NCBI GenBank assembly: GCA_002284615.2
Contig: MU069613.1
Location: 321,550 to 334,009, forward strand
DNA from: Dunaliella salina
Taxonomy: Eukaryota; Chlorophyta; Chlorophyceae; Chlamydomonadales; Dunaliellaceae
DNA length: 12,460 nt
Direction of reading: 5' to 3'
In this document: piece after piece, positions 1 through 7,124 of the stretch
Numbering within the stretch: position 1 is the first letter of the stretch
Layout: every line of letters starts with the position of its first letter
Made by a program: the position numbers and the translations under genes
Notes under the pieces: generated by a model
What the model was told of the DNA's origin: nothing
The model's database searches: none
Seen by the model: the letters and a program-made list of their open reading frames with translations, nothing else

Positions 1-81
1 CGGTATTTTCACAATCCCGCTCCAATCCCGCACCCTCCTCCGTAAATATTTTTGGTACTCCCGCACGTTCCCGCAGGGGCA
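1..81. repeat. Minisatellite, left block (about two 41 bp units)
   Basis: Two degenerate units of about 41 bp. Each has an AT-rich part (TATTTTCAC or AAATATTTTTGG) followed by two TCCCGC-type words a few bases apart and then a C-rich end (CACCCTCCTCC or CAGGGGCAG). The first unit starts at the window edge, so the array may extend leftwards. Units of the same design return at 313-427. No coding capacity is evident. Confidence 0.7.
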
Positions 82-312
82 GACCCCCCCCCCTCTTGCC
101 CATTTACTTCACTGATACTACCTGCATGCATGTAGAACCTGCCATTGCACGCTGCTGAGCAAGCTCTTTTCTGCCCCTGCTTCATCCTCCCCTGCTTCCT
201 GCTTCCCTCCTGCTGTGCCTCAGTGATGGGGAGGGCTTGAAGAAGCTGCAGGCCAGCTGATGAGCCCCTGCAAAGCCCTAAAGGGCCTCCCTCGCTCAAC
301 ACTAAATTATCA
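82..312. other. Unassigned sequence interrupting the minisatellite
   Basis: About 220 bp with no resemblance to the flanking repeat units. It starts with a run of C at 86-93 and is pyrimidine-rich. A 97-codon reverse-strand open frame covers most of it, but its composition is low in complexity and I recognise no domain. It may be an insertion into the array. I could not identify terminal repeats or a target-site duplication. Confidence 0.4.
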
Positions 313-427
313 CGAAATAATTATTTTCTTAATTCCGCAACAATACCGCAGCCCCAAATAATTATTTTCACGTCGTCCCGCGGTCATCCCGCACCCCTCC
401 AAAAGATTATTTTTGCGGGATGCAGGA
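313..427. repeat. Minisatellite, right block (about three 41-45 bp units)
   Basis: AAATAATTATTTTC occurs exactly at 315-328 and 356-369, and a variant AAAAGATTATTTTT lies at 401-414, giving periods of 41 and 45 bp. Each AT word is followed by CCGC or TCCCGC words and a C-rich end, as in the block at 1-81. CATCCCGCA at 385-393 and TGCGGGATG at 414-422 form a perfect 9 bp inverted repeat with a 20 bp spacer, so the end of the array can fold into a hairpin. Confidence 0.75.
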
Positions 428-846
428 GGCCAAAAAAAAAGGTAGTGGACGTCATGTCAAAATTCTCGGTGGGAGGCCCAAAAGGACCACCCACCCCCCC
501 TCCCCCCCAAATACTGCCCCCCTCTCAATAAGGGTACCAATCTGCTCCTTTTTTAAATACCTATAAATTTGCATACTCATCACAATTAAACATTGAGTTG
601 GAGCAGAGTTATTGGGCAAAGACTGGTGAACGGACGCCCATGCAAACCTGCCCTTCCAGGCACCCACAACTGGCTTGCAAGTCCATAAACTGCCCTTCTG
701 ACTTCACCATGCAAGGATGTATTATACATTGTCACTGTCATGGAAGTTTGGATTTGTTTGCTGCATGTATGCCTTCACACTCCCAGCAACCTATGCCCAT
801 GCGCATGTGGCACTGACTCTGATCCATGCACAGAGACTCCTGCTTT

Positions 847-870
847 AACCCTATTTCCTTAAATAGGGTT
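847..870. repeat. Perfect 10 bp inverted repeat with telo-box-like arms
   Basis: AACCCTATTT, four bases, then AAATAGGGTT. The right arm plus the next T contains TAGGGTTT, the reverse complement of the plant telo-box AAACCCTA. A 10 bp stem with a 4 bp loop is unlikely by chance at any one place but not impossible in 12 kb. No function is shown. Confidence 0.75.
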
Positions 871-944
871 TCAATCGACAGTTCTCAAGCTCAGGAATCC
901 ATTGGTATATTTTAAACTTCGAGAAAGTGGCTCAGAAAAATTCT

Positions 945-977
945 GGAGGGGGGGTCCCAAAAAGTCCAGACCCCCTC
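945..977. repeat. G-rich/C-rich hairpin
   Basis: GGGGGTC at 950-956 pairs with GACCCCC at 969-975 around a 12-base loop, and flanking bases extend the stem through a small bulge. It lies in the duplicated motif shared with 470-496. Confidence 0.55.
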
Positions 978-1060
978 GAAGGACCACCCACCAACCACCC
1001 TCTCCGATTGGACCCATTTATATACCAATTGATAGCTCTCGACCTCAGGCTTCCGAATAT

Positions 1061-1090
1061 GTAGTTTTCATTCGGGTAGTTTTCATTCGG
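1061..1090. repeat. Exact 15 bp tandem duplication
   Basis: GTAGTTTTCATTCGG occurs twice back to back (1061-1075 and 1076-1090) without a mismatch, so it is a recent slippage or duplication event. Confidence 0.9.
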
Positions 1091-1299
1091 ATTGACACAT
1101 GACGTCCAAAAGTTATGCAGACTGGTGCCTCCTGCGGGATGATAAAAAAATCGTACGGAGAATGTGTATCAGTACGAATAACAGAGCCTAAGGCTATGCA
1201 TGCTGTTACCGAGAGGCAAAACATTGTCACAGCAGGTAGAATCAGCAGAACCACCGCCCGAGCTGATTCACCCTGGTCCTGCCAAGCTAGGGTGTGCAA

Positions 1300-1800
1300 A
1301 GCTCTGTTCCACCCGTGCAGCGTCACTCTGATACCATGATCTTGGTATAGAATCAATTACAAGGCAATTCTCCGTCCCAAATGTCCTGAATGGCCGATGG
1401 ACCAGTTTAGACAAGTACTGGGCATGAGCGTTCTGGTTCTACGATGTTAGCATTAGAATAACTTTAAATTGACTCTGCGTCTCAAATCCTGCACGCTCGG
1501 TGGTCCAGTTTGGAAGGGGTAGCGCACATGGCCGTTCTGAAAGAAAGAAAAAGAATAAGAAAATTATGTAGGCAGAGCAACTCTCCCTACATCAATTAAG
1601 GATCGTTCTGATTACAACTTAATATTGAATAAGCCGCAAAGTGATTCCGCATTCTTACCTGAAATAGTGATGGTCCAATTTGGACGGGTCAGAACCTCCT
1701 TATGTCGACGCACCAAAGTATGTTCATGGCAATAGTCAGGAATTATTCTTTCTGACTACAAGAGACGTTCGCAATGTCCGGTTGCAACCAATTGGTGGTA
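1300..1800. repeat. Degenerate tandem array, period about 100 bp
   Basis: The landmark GG(A/T)CCA(G/A)TTT occurs at 1399-1408, 1502-1511 and 1672-1681. Flanking words also recur in order: a GTCTCAAAT/GTCCCAAAT-like word before it and a (G)CGTTCTG(G/A)TTxxAC word after it (1429, 1604 and, weaker, 1750). The spacings are 103 and 170 bp. Removing the 64 bp insertion plus its 7 bp target-site duplication at 1540-1610 brings the second spacing to 99 bp. I see three to four units. No open frame is conserved between units, so this looks like an old satellite fragment rather than a coding repeat. Confidence 0.65.
1540..1603 (-). mobile_element. 64 bp mini-retroposon: solo LINE 3' end with 7 bp target-site duplication
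   Basis: The insert is flanked by exact CGTTCTG copies at 1533-1539 and 1604-1610. On the reverse strand it reads CCTTAATTGATGTAGG, then a hairpin (1568-1590, ten-base arms with one mismatch around CAA), then a pyrimidine-rich tail of CTTT-like units. The same hairpin and tail lie at 5041-5090, at the 3' end of the reverse-strand LINE, so I read this as an extremely 5'-truncated copy. Excising it restores the roughly 100 bp period of the host array, which is independent support for an insertion. Confidence 0.75.
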
Positions 1801-1860
1801 ATTAATTGTTCCAAGACATCTCTCTTCGAACCATCCTTACTCCCGTTCCCCTTCAGCTAG

Positions 1861-1967
1861 TTGCTTGTTGGGCCTGGCCTTTCTACCTCCTGCTTGTTGC
1901 TCGCTGGACCTGGCCATTCATTTTACCTCAAACTTATTGCTTGCTGGGCCTGGCCTTTCTACTTCCA
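1861..1967. repeat. Three tandem units of 30-40 bp
   Basis: Units at 1861-1890, 1891-1930 and 1931-1967 share TTGCTTG(T/C)TGG, CCTGGCC(T/A)TT and an end of CTAC(C/T)TCC. The first and third are closest. A 72-codon forward frame crosses it but only mirrors the repeat and is probably not a gene. Confidence 0.75.
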
Positions 1968-2020
1968 ATTCCTTGGGGATCTGTACATCTATTCAATTAT
2001 TTATTGATGTATTCTAGCCG

Positions 2021-2260
2021 TTGAATGCTTTTGCCTTCATTGAAGACCACTTCCACAACAGACTATGGCACTGCTCCCACGCCTTCCCGATACTCTACCA
2101 CACCAACCTGAATGACAAACTTCAAGCACTTATGCATGAGAAACACAAGCTGGTTCTGCCTCTGGCTACTACTACCAGACATGGCAGAAACTTAACAGAT
2201 GCCATACCACCAACCACCATTGCAAACACTGAATCTCACAACAATCCCTCAACTTACTAA
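2021..2260 (+). pseudogene. Dualen-like LINE fragment, region between RNase H and CCHC knuckle
   Basis: An open frame of 79 codons. Its middle, with NLNDKLQALMHEKHKL at about residues 30-45, matches in position and sequence the reverse-strand LINE segment that has LPNPQDALKSNMHSKHKLGY (about 6245-6165). In both, this lies between RNase H and the cysteine-rich knuckle. The continuation of the same element appears at 2574-3240, so this is the upstream half of a split, 5'-truncated copy. The ATG is probably not a true start, and I see no RNase H upstream of it. The final codons run into the inverted repeat at 2254-2275. Confidence 0.65.
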
Positions 2261-2275
2261 CTTTTAAGTTAGTAA
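2254..2275. repeat. Perfect 10 bp inverted repeat at an element boundary
   Basis: TTACTAACTT, two bases, AAGTTAGTAA. The word TCAACTTACTAAC also occurs directly at 2249-2261 and 2284-2296. This cluster sits where the LINE fragment of 2021-2260 stops, so it may be the terminus of the inserted sequence or a break-repair product. Confidence 0.75.
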
Positions 2276-2573
2276 ATACTAACTCAACTTACTAACAAGG
2301 AGATCAGCAATTCTGAAAAATCCAAAAATACCCTTACACACAGGGCTGTTCACGCCGTCCGGCGACCGGAGGTATCACTACGTTTGACGGGGAGACCGGA
2401 ACATTTTTTGAAAGGGGTCCGGCAAACCAAAAAATAACAAGTTTTTGGTCGGATTTTGCCCAAGGCCCGGAGGTCCAGGGTCCGAATCCCACTACTTTTT
2501 GCTGACGCAGTTCCGGGCAAACCGGATAAGCACGAGGGGCCCCTGACCTTCCCTGCACAGCAAATACATTGAA
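2261..2573. mobile_element. Insert splitting the forward Dualen-like LINE; pol III B-box-like motif
   Basis: This block has no LINE similarity but is flanked by two parts of one LINE. It is unusually rich in CCGG words: GTCCGGCAAACC near 2418 and TTCCGGGCAAACCGG near 2511 are related. GGTCCGAATCC at 2479-2489 differs by one base from the consensus tRNA B box GGTTCGAATCC and is followed by TTTTT at 2496-2500, a possible pol III stop. I could not find a convincing A box or a foldable tRNA. GCAAACACTGAAT (2222-2234) and GCAAATACATTGAAT (2560-2574) could be an aged target-site duplication. It may be a SINE-like element; identity is uncertain. Confidence 0.4.
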
Positions 2574-3240
2574 TGAGGTAATGTACAGGTACACTGCACA
2601 ATCAGATTCATGCCTTCAAATTCAACTTTTTCCATTTCTGGAAGATGCCCACTATGTGATGATATGAACCACATTGACCACAAACTCCTCAGGTGTACAA
2701 ACTCAACAATGAGCGGGATGCATACCAATAGGCACAATGCAGCCCTAAGTCTTGTATAAAAGCCCTCAGTAAAGGCCGGTATGGCTCATCCCTTATTGGT
2801 ATGGATGGCTGCAGTAACAAGAGGCTCCCGGATCAGGGCATACAAGTCCCTGCAAACATATCAAGAGCTATCACCTTGGTCCTTCCAAGATCCCTCCTCA
2901 AGACAGGGACATTCACCTTGAAGAACTCAAATTCTGTCTTGACACAAACCCCTTCATCACTCTAGAACGTGCGGTAACCAAACATTCTTGCACCATGGCT
3001 AGGCTTGAAACCCGCAGCTCAAGAAACCCAAACAGGAACAACAAAGTGACTTTGCACGTTGTCTTAATTGGTGTGGCTGGCACTTGTAAATTTACAATGA
3101 TTATACAATCTGGACTCTTATGAAACTTGGCCTTACTAAACAAAAAGCCAAATCGCTAGTATCCAAGCTTAAGGACCATGCCATTCAAAGATTAACCGCT
3201 ATCAAAAACACAAGACACGCACTTTGTTTTCAGGGGGCTT
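2574..3240 (+). pseudogene. Dualen-like LINE C-terminus: CCHC knuckle and restriction-like endonuclease, decayed
   Basis: Read across several frames. A TGTLHNQIHAFKF stretch at about 2588-2626 parallels TGTLYNQKHAVRFK of the reverse-strand LINE. A knuckle CPLC-x7-H-x4-C follows at 2646-2696, then NRHNAA near 2726. After a frameshift near 2755 comes an ALSKGRYGSSLIGMD segment. After another shift comes HLEELKFCLDT at about 2917-2949, which corresponds to VEIKFCEDT in the other copy and holds the E-x-K half of the PD-(D/E)xK signature. VTLHVVLIGVAGT (about 3047-3085) and, after a third shift near 3118, KLGLTKQKAKSLVSKLKDHA match the C-terminal tail. I do not see a clear PD half. The element is dead, with several frameshifts. 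It is more diverged from the reverse-strand copy than a recent duplicate would be, so it is a related but separate lineage. Confidence 0.75.
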
Positions 3241-3440
3241 CTGGGAGGGGGTTTGCTGGGCGCGCGGCGGCAGAGGACGGGAGAAGGAGAGTCCGAGCAT
3301 CCAGAGGCATGACGAGAAACCCTCCATATCCTCATTAAATCCATTCCTGGCTCTCCTAGGCTAGGTGTGTCTAGTATAGGTTCTGAGGGCCTTCTGTTGA
3401 GGCCTCTAGCTTTCCAGTTAGAGGACCTTCCCTTAATGCA
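3241..3440. other. Junction sequence, GC-rich, no gene
   Basis: It follows the end of LINE similarity. It begins with a G-rich, CpG-rich stretch (GGGCGCGCGGCGGC near 3258-3271) and turns AT-richer after 3320. It may include the 3' UTR of the preceding LINE, but I see neither the hairpin-plus-tail module of the other copies nor a target-site duplication. Confidence 0.4.
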
Positions 3441-3710
3441 TGCGGCCTTTGGCTTGCGTAGACTTTTTCTTTTTCTTTTCTTTAATGCTTTTGCCTGGCC
3501 TCCAGACGCTGACTTTATTCGTTCCTTGACAAACTTTCACTCCGTGACTGATCATGAGGTCAATGCTCCTCTAAACACGACTAACACAGATTTTCAAAAA
3601 TTTTGCCAATACTGGTTTCAATGTTTGATGGTTGAAACATTTCACCAGCAGCCAATCAGCCAGAGTCTCGGGCGGTAAGCCACCCCTGCCACGCAAATGC
3701 AGAGTTAAAA
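3441..3710 (+). pseudogene. L1-like LINE 3' end, copy A
   Basis: The last codons of an L1-like ORF2 and the start of its 3' UTR. The peptide FNAFAWPPDADFIRSLTNFH (frame of the 3367-3678 ORF) aligns with HTFALFPNTEFISFLASYH of copy B near 8070-8130. The DNA then matches more strongly: TTTCACCAG, AGCC, ATCAGCCAGAGTCTCGGGC and GCCACCCC recur in the same order in 3638-3690 and 8229-8276. The zinc knuckle seen in copy B is missing, so copy A is truncated upstream. Copy B has a stop codon after DAG; copy A reads through the homologous place because of small indels. Confidence 0.65.
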
Positions 3711-3719
3711 ATCCGGGAT

Positions 3720-4508
3720 GTGTGTGGCATGGTACATAATCATGACATTGTTGTACTTGTAGTTTTCAGTTTTCTTCAGTCGGAAGGTATTGCCATGTTG
3801 GACCTCAATTCGCATGTTCACCCCCGTTCTGTGCCATGCACCTCTGTACTCTCAGTTGCATGCTGCCTTTGGGCAGTCCTCACTTTTTATCTCTCGGAAC
3901 TCTCCGATGTGCTCTTAGAGTTGGTGCTGTCATTTCTTTCACCTGCTATCTGGAGTCAACTTGTGTGTGATGAAAGTGCGTTTCATGTCCTTCTTCAGTA
4001 TACTGCAGACTTCTTGTTACATAAGCTGAGCAGCCAGACTGAATGGCTGAAGGCTTCATATCCTATTGTAAACCTTGTAAACCTTGTAGAAATAAGAACA
4101 AATAAGTTGGACAAAATGACGCCTCACTTGCCTGGCTACGCTCTGCACAACATCATCGTCACTAATGAGTTTGAGGGCAAAGAAGGCCATGGCATGGCTG
4201 TTCTGACTGCCCCTAGCTGCGCTGATCATGTGCACTTCCTCCGCCTCAGTGAGCATGTACAGAGCATCTGGTTAGAACGTGATAAGTGCATGTTCGGGCT
4301 GGATGAGGATGTTGTGCTTGGTGCATCTTACATCAGCCCTCAAAGCATTGAGTTCTCCTCACAAAAACTGGAAAACCATTGCACTCATCTGCTTGAAGGT
4401 GTGCTTGATGCCCTCCAGGTGTCCCCTAACCTTGTCCTTTGTGGTGTCTTCAATGCTCACATGGGAGTGCTGAGTGAAGTGAGTGATGCTCATTTTGACT
4501 GTGGTTGA
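3720..4508 (+). pseudogene. APE-type (EEP) endonuclease of a LINE, N-terminal part
   Basis: An open frame of 262 codons. From about residue 108 it follows the exonuclease-endonuclease-phosphatase fold of LINE ORF2: the metal-ligand Glu in LVEIRT (E124), LPGY (137-140), a GHGMAVL strand (156-162), IWLE (183-186), and GVFNAH (242-247), where the family has GDFNAH. The Asp of that motif is therefore Val, and the copy is probably catalytically dead. A 9 bp tandem duplication (GTAAACCTT at 4068-4085) inserts three residues just before E124. Residues 1-107 show no LINE similarity I recognise, and the expected N-terminal Asn strand is missing. The frame then shifts near 4480-4505 and the domain continues in the next entry. 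Such domains nick target DNA for reverse transcription. Confidence 0.8.
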
Positions 4509-5030
4509 CTGCCCTGAATTTTTGGAGGTTAGGAGGTGTAGGTGTCCGAACGTGAACAAATCTGGTAAATTATTGGTGGACTTAGCAACAGCATCAAATA
4601 TGGCAATTACCCCAGGGCCTGTTGCAGGGGACAACGGTCAGACGTCTTATGTCGGTTATCACAAGGACAGAAGCAGCAGGCCTAACCATATCCTGCTGTC
4701 ACCTGCTGTATGTAAATCTGCGAAAGGCTTTGTCATGTTAGACAACTTTGCTTCTGGTCACTGCGGCCTGAGCATGGTTTTGAACGTAGGTTGCAGAAGG
4801 ATGTATGGATACAATGGCACCCCGTCACCATTGAAAGTTAGGCCTTGCCCATTTTCCAAATTGATGGGCTGAAAGTGGCCTCTTCAAAGCATGTACCAAG
4901 AAAAACTAAAGCAGACCCGTGTTGCCAGCTCTGCTGGAGCCCATTCAGCACAGAAAACACCTTTGAAAGTCAAATCCGGATTGGATCCATGAAGATATGC
5001 CCACCTGTGATACCTGCCACCACACATACC
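4483..5030 (+). pseudogene. APE-type (EEP) endonuclease, C-terminal part after a frameshift
   Basis: Continues the previous domain in another frame. RRCRCPNVNKSGKLLVDLA (residues 17-35 of the 129-codon frame) matches the usual helix after the DxN motif. SRPNHILLSP (65-74) corresponds to SRPDHVLLSP-type sequences, with Asp changed to Asn. ASGHCGLSM (90-98) corresponds to the SDH motif, with Asp changed to Gly. Three conserved acidic positions in this copy are thus replaced. A further shift near 4845 opens a 70-codon frame to 5057, but similarity fades. Sequence from about 5041 belongs to the tail of the reverse-strand LINE, so the fragment ends there. No reverse transcriptase follows. Confidence 0.75.
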
Positions 5031-5040
5031 ACTGGGACTG

Positions 5041-5178
5041 AAAAGAAAACTACGTAGGCAGAGAAACTCTTCCTACATCAATTAAGGAAAAGGAGACACA
5101 TTGGCTCAAAAAAGAGCCGAGTGCCCCCTCCACCACAAGGTATGAAAAAGAGAATGCTAATGTGGATCTGGAAGGTTA
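5041..5178 (-). other. LINE 3' UTR with two hairpins and a pyrimidine-rich tail
   Basis: GGCTC, six A, GAGCC at 5103-5118 is a perfect 5 bp hairpin. GTAGGCAGAG / CTCTTCCTAC at 5054-5076 is a 10 bp stem with one mismatch around AAA. On the reverse strand the second hairpin is preceded by CCTTAATTGATGTAGG and followed by a TTTTCTTTT tail. The mini-retroposons at 1540-1603 and 9613-9707 share this 3' module. In LINEs with strict template choice, a 3' stem-loop plus short tail is what the reverse transcriptase recognises; that role is inferred here. Confidence 0.65.
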
Positions 5179-6107
5179 TTAGAAGCACCTGGCTCTAGAA
5201 CCTGGCCGTGGGGAAGTATTCTTGTTTTCAATAGCGCGGGGTGTGGTGACTAGTTTGTGGGCATATTGAACAGAATGGGCATGAAATTGTTGAGCAAGCT
5301 TCGTGGCACGCTGGTGATTCAATCCTAGTTGTTTGAATTGCTTCAGGGTATGCTCAGTGTAAATAGTTCCACCTACGCCCAGGAGGATAGGGTGAATTGT
5401 AATAGCTTTAGCGTTGATAAGTTTACAAAGGTCTGCATGCTGCTGCTTTGCCGCGTTCAACTGATGCACTGGCCTTGTGTCTTCACAGAACTTAATTTCT
5501 ACTAGTAGTATTAGGTGCACATGGCTTTCATTTGCATGAAGTTCATGGGGTTGCCTCATGCGACTAGTTCTGATGGTCCTCCGTGAGGAGCTGTGCAAAG
5601 CGTGATGGGAATGGGTAGGAGAAACATCGTTAGAAGTATGTTTGGCATTAAAAGGGGTGGTCAAAACAGCATCTGGTCGGCTGGAGTTGAGTCTTTTCCT
5701 CTCTGGAAGGTTGCGAGGGAAGAAGTAAGCAGGTAAAGTTCTGTTTGAGGCATGTGTAGAGAGTTGGAGATTGTGTTGAGCAAGCTTAAAATCGCTCCCT
5801 ATGTCTGTGTAGACCAGGCCTGCCCCTACAGGGCATTTGCTGAGGGCTTTTGTAATCATTCTGCCTGCAACGTTATGGCGTTCAGTTCTCATGTTGGAGA
5901 TGATATGATTTTGGCAGCCTGAGGGCATGTGTAGTGCGCTGTCCAAATGATGGCAGCCTGGGAGGGGGCAAGATGGATCAGTTGACTTTTTTAAAACGTA
6001 CTGCATGTTTTTGGTTGTAGAGGGTGCCCGTGCGGTACTGCAGGATGGTACGCTTCATGGGTACAAAGATGTTGGGCATATTTCTGAAGGCATTGCTGAT
6101 TTTTTAT
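5179..6107 (-). pseudogene. LINE C-terminus: CCHC knuckle plus restriction-like (PD-ExK) endonuclease
   Basis: The 275-codon frame 6006-5179 holds C13-x4-C18-x7-H26-x4-C31, then RHN (43-45), an AGLVYTDIGS strand, RPD (110-112) and, 57 residues on, VEIKFCEDT with E170 and K172. RPD followed by E-x-K after a CCHC knuckle and RHN matches the order of restriction-like endonucleases in R2-type and Dualen-type LINEs. A conserved tail (HPILLGVGGTIYT, 205-217, then HAHSVQYAHKL) matches the forward copy at 3050-3240. The frame must be extended upstream by two shifts. Between about 6099 and 5993 another frame reads NMPNIFVPMKRTILQYRTG and then TGTLYNQKHAVRF. The breaks sit at T6 runs (5987-5992 and 6100-6105). 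Endonuclease motifs look intact, so loss of function comes from the frame breaks. Confidence 0.75.
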
Positions 6108-6304
6108 CTACTTGCAGTAATAGGTTTTGATAGTAAGAGTAGTAACCTGTTTTGGCATTGACATATCCAAGCTTGTGTTTAGAATGCATGTTGGATTTGA
6201 GAGCATCTTGGGGATTGGGGAGGTAGGTGAGCTTGTGGGTGGGTGGTGGACCCGTAGATGTGCCTGCAGCATGTACTCTTCCTTCCTTCCAATTGGCTAA
6301 CCAG
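6106..6304 (-). pseudogene. LINE linker between RNase H and CCHC knuckle
   Basis: The frame of ORF 6411-6055. FFWLANWKEGRVHAAGTS leads into LTYLPNPQDALKSNMHSKHKLGY and TGYYSYYQNLL. The same block is recognisable in the forward copy at 2021-2260 (NLNDKLQALMHEKHKL). It is entered by a frameshift at the A7 run 6305-6311, where the RNase H frame ends (FFSG, stop at 6297), and left by a frameshift at the T6 run 6100-6105. Its role in the element is not known to me. Confidence 0.7.
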
Positions 6305-7124
6305 AAAAAAATTGTAATGGATTTCCACCAGGACCTGCACCAGGGATCTCGGTGTCTGCCACACAGTTCTGGGCTTGCTTTGCCTGATGCTTTGCAAAAG
6401 CATCTGCACATTCATTTCCAGCGATGCCAGCATGGGACTTCACTTTGTAAATTCGAATTTTGGTATGGAAGTCTCTAATGAGAGTTGAAATCATTATAAG
6501 GACGTCTCCTTGGGTATGCCTCAGGTGTTTCTTAGGGTAAAGAAGTTATTTACATATCTGTTTAAGAGAGGTGAGGCTGTCTGATGCAATACCTGCATAT
6601 TTGGTGATGATAGCAGCAACATTTGCTGCTAATTCAGCTCTTGTGATGGTTTTAGTAATCCCGGCACCGTTTGGTTCTACAAAATGCTTGCTGTCAGTGG
6701 ACAGGCAGTAGACGCCTGCCCCAATTTCTTGCTTACCGTTATGGACAAGGCAGCTGCCATCTGTGTATGCCCATGTCCTCCAGTCAGCAATTTTAAGAGT
6801 TAGGAGAGTACTGGATTGGCTGGGCACCAAGTCTGTACCTTGGATACTCATGTGTGAATAACTAAGCTGCTTGGAGACGTGTTGTTTGTCAAATGGGAGG
6901 CGTTCCAGTTTATTGAAACCTGGCATGTGGGCATGCATGGGATTTAGGACAGGGTGGCTGCTGACACTCTCAAGCTTCCACTCTGTAGCTCCTTTCATAT
7001 CTCCTTTCAGGCCCTGTAACCATTCTTTGTTATGCTTATCAAGATGGATTCGAGCTGCAGTGTTCCAAACAGCAAAGATGCGAAGGTCCCAGGTATGCTT
7101 AGGTAGGTAGGTATTGCTTAAAAT
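6305..7124 (-). pseudogene. LINE RNase H domain
   Basis: In the frame of ORF 6998-6546, YTDGS (D80), RAELAAN (E122) and ASDSL (D140) supply three catalytic acids of RNase H. An in-frame TAA at 6546-6548 then interrupts. The same frame continues (ORF 6494-6297) with KVKSHAGIAGNECADAFAK, giving the conserved His (H21) and the fourth acid (D31). All catalytic positions are kept, so one nonsense mutation plus the downstream frameshift broke it. The frame is open upstream of the first ATG to a TAA at 7125-7127, with NTYLPKHTWDLRIFAVWNTA before the ATG, so no start is assigned; it was an internal part of a polyprotein. RNase H removes the RNA strand of RNA/DNA hybrids during retrotransposition. Confidence 0.9.

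Larger units (their letters stand above)
428..1300. other. Unassigned spacer with hairpins, no recognisable gene
   Basis: No protein family was recognised in any frame; open frames are short and overlap on both strands. Visible structure: C-rich runs at 488-510; a perfect 10 bp inverted repeat with a 4 bp spacer at 847-870; a G-run/C-run hairpin at 945-977; and a 15 bp tandem duplication at 1061-1090. A purine/pyrimidine-rich motif around 470-496 (AAAAGGACCACCCACC) returns at 979-995 (GAAGGACCACCCACC), so part of this spacer is itself duplicated. Confidence 0.5.

Noticed and set aside
446..1108. TGGACGTCATG at 446-456 and CATGACGTCCA at 1098-1108 as terminal inverted repeats of a 660 bp element
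   Set aside because: An 11 bp inverted match at this distance is expected by chance several times in 12 kb, similarity does not extend inwards, and no flanking duplication was seen.
1806..2024. 72-codon forward frame as a small membrane protein (several hydrophobic, Trp-rich stretches)
   Set aside because: Its hydrophobic character is the direct translation of the tandem repeat at 1861-1967, with no other support.
2479..2500. A tRNA gene at the B-box-like motif
   Set aside because: The T-arm forms only about three pairs, no A box or acceptor stem was found at tRNA spacing; kept only as a possible SINE feature.
2334..2737. Three reverse-strand open frames of 81-86 codons as genes
   Set aside because: They overlap each other in different frames and lie over the unknown insert and the forward LINE fragment; no domain seen.
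5017..5137. CCACCACA at 5017-5024 and 5130-5137 as target-site duplication of a third mini-retroposon
   Set aside because: The left copy is not adjacent to the tail (16 bp gap), the word is low in complexity, and the sequence right of 5130 leads directly into the LINE coding end.
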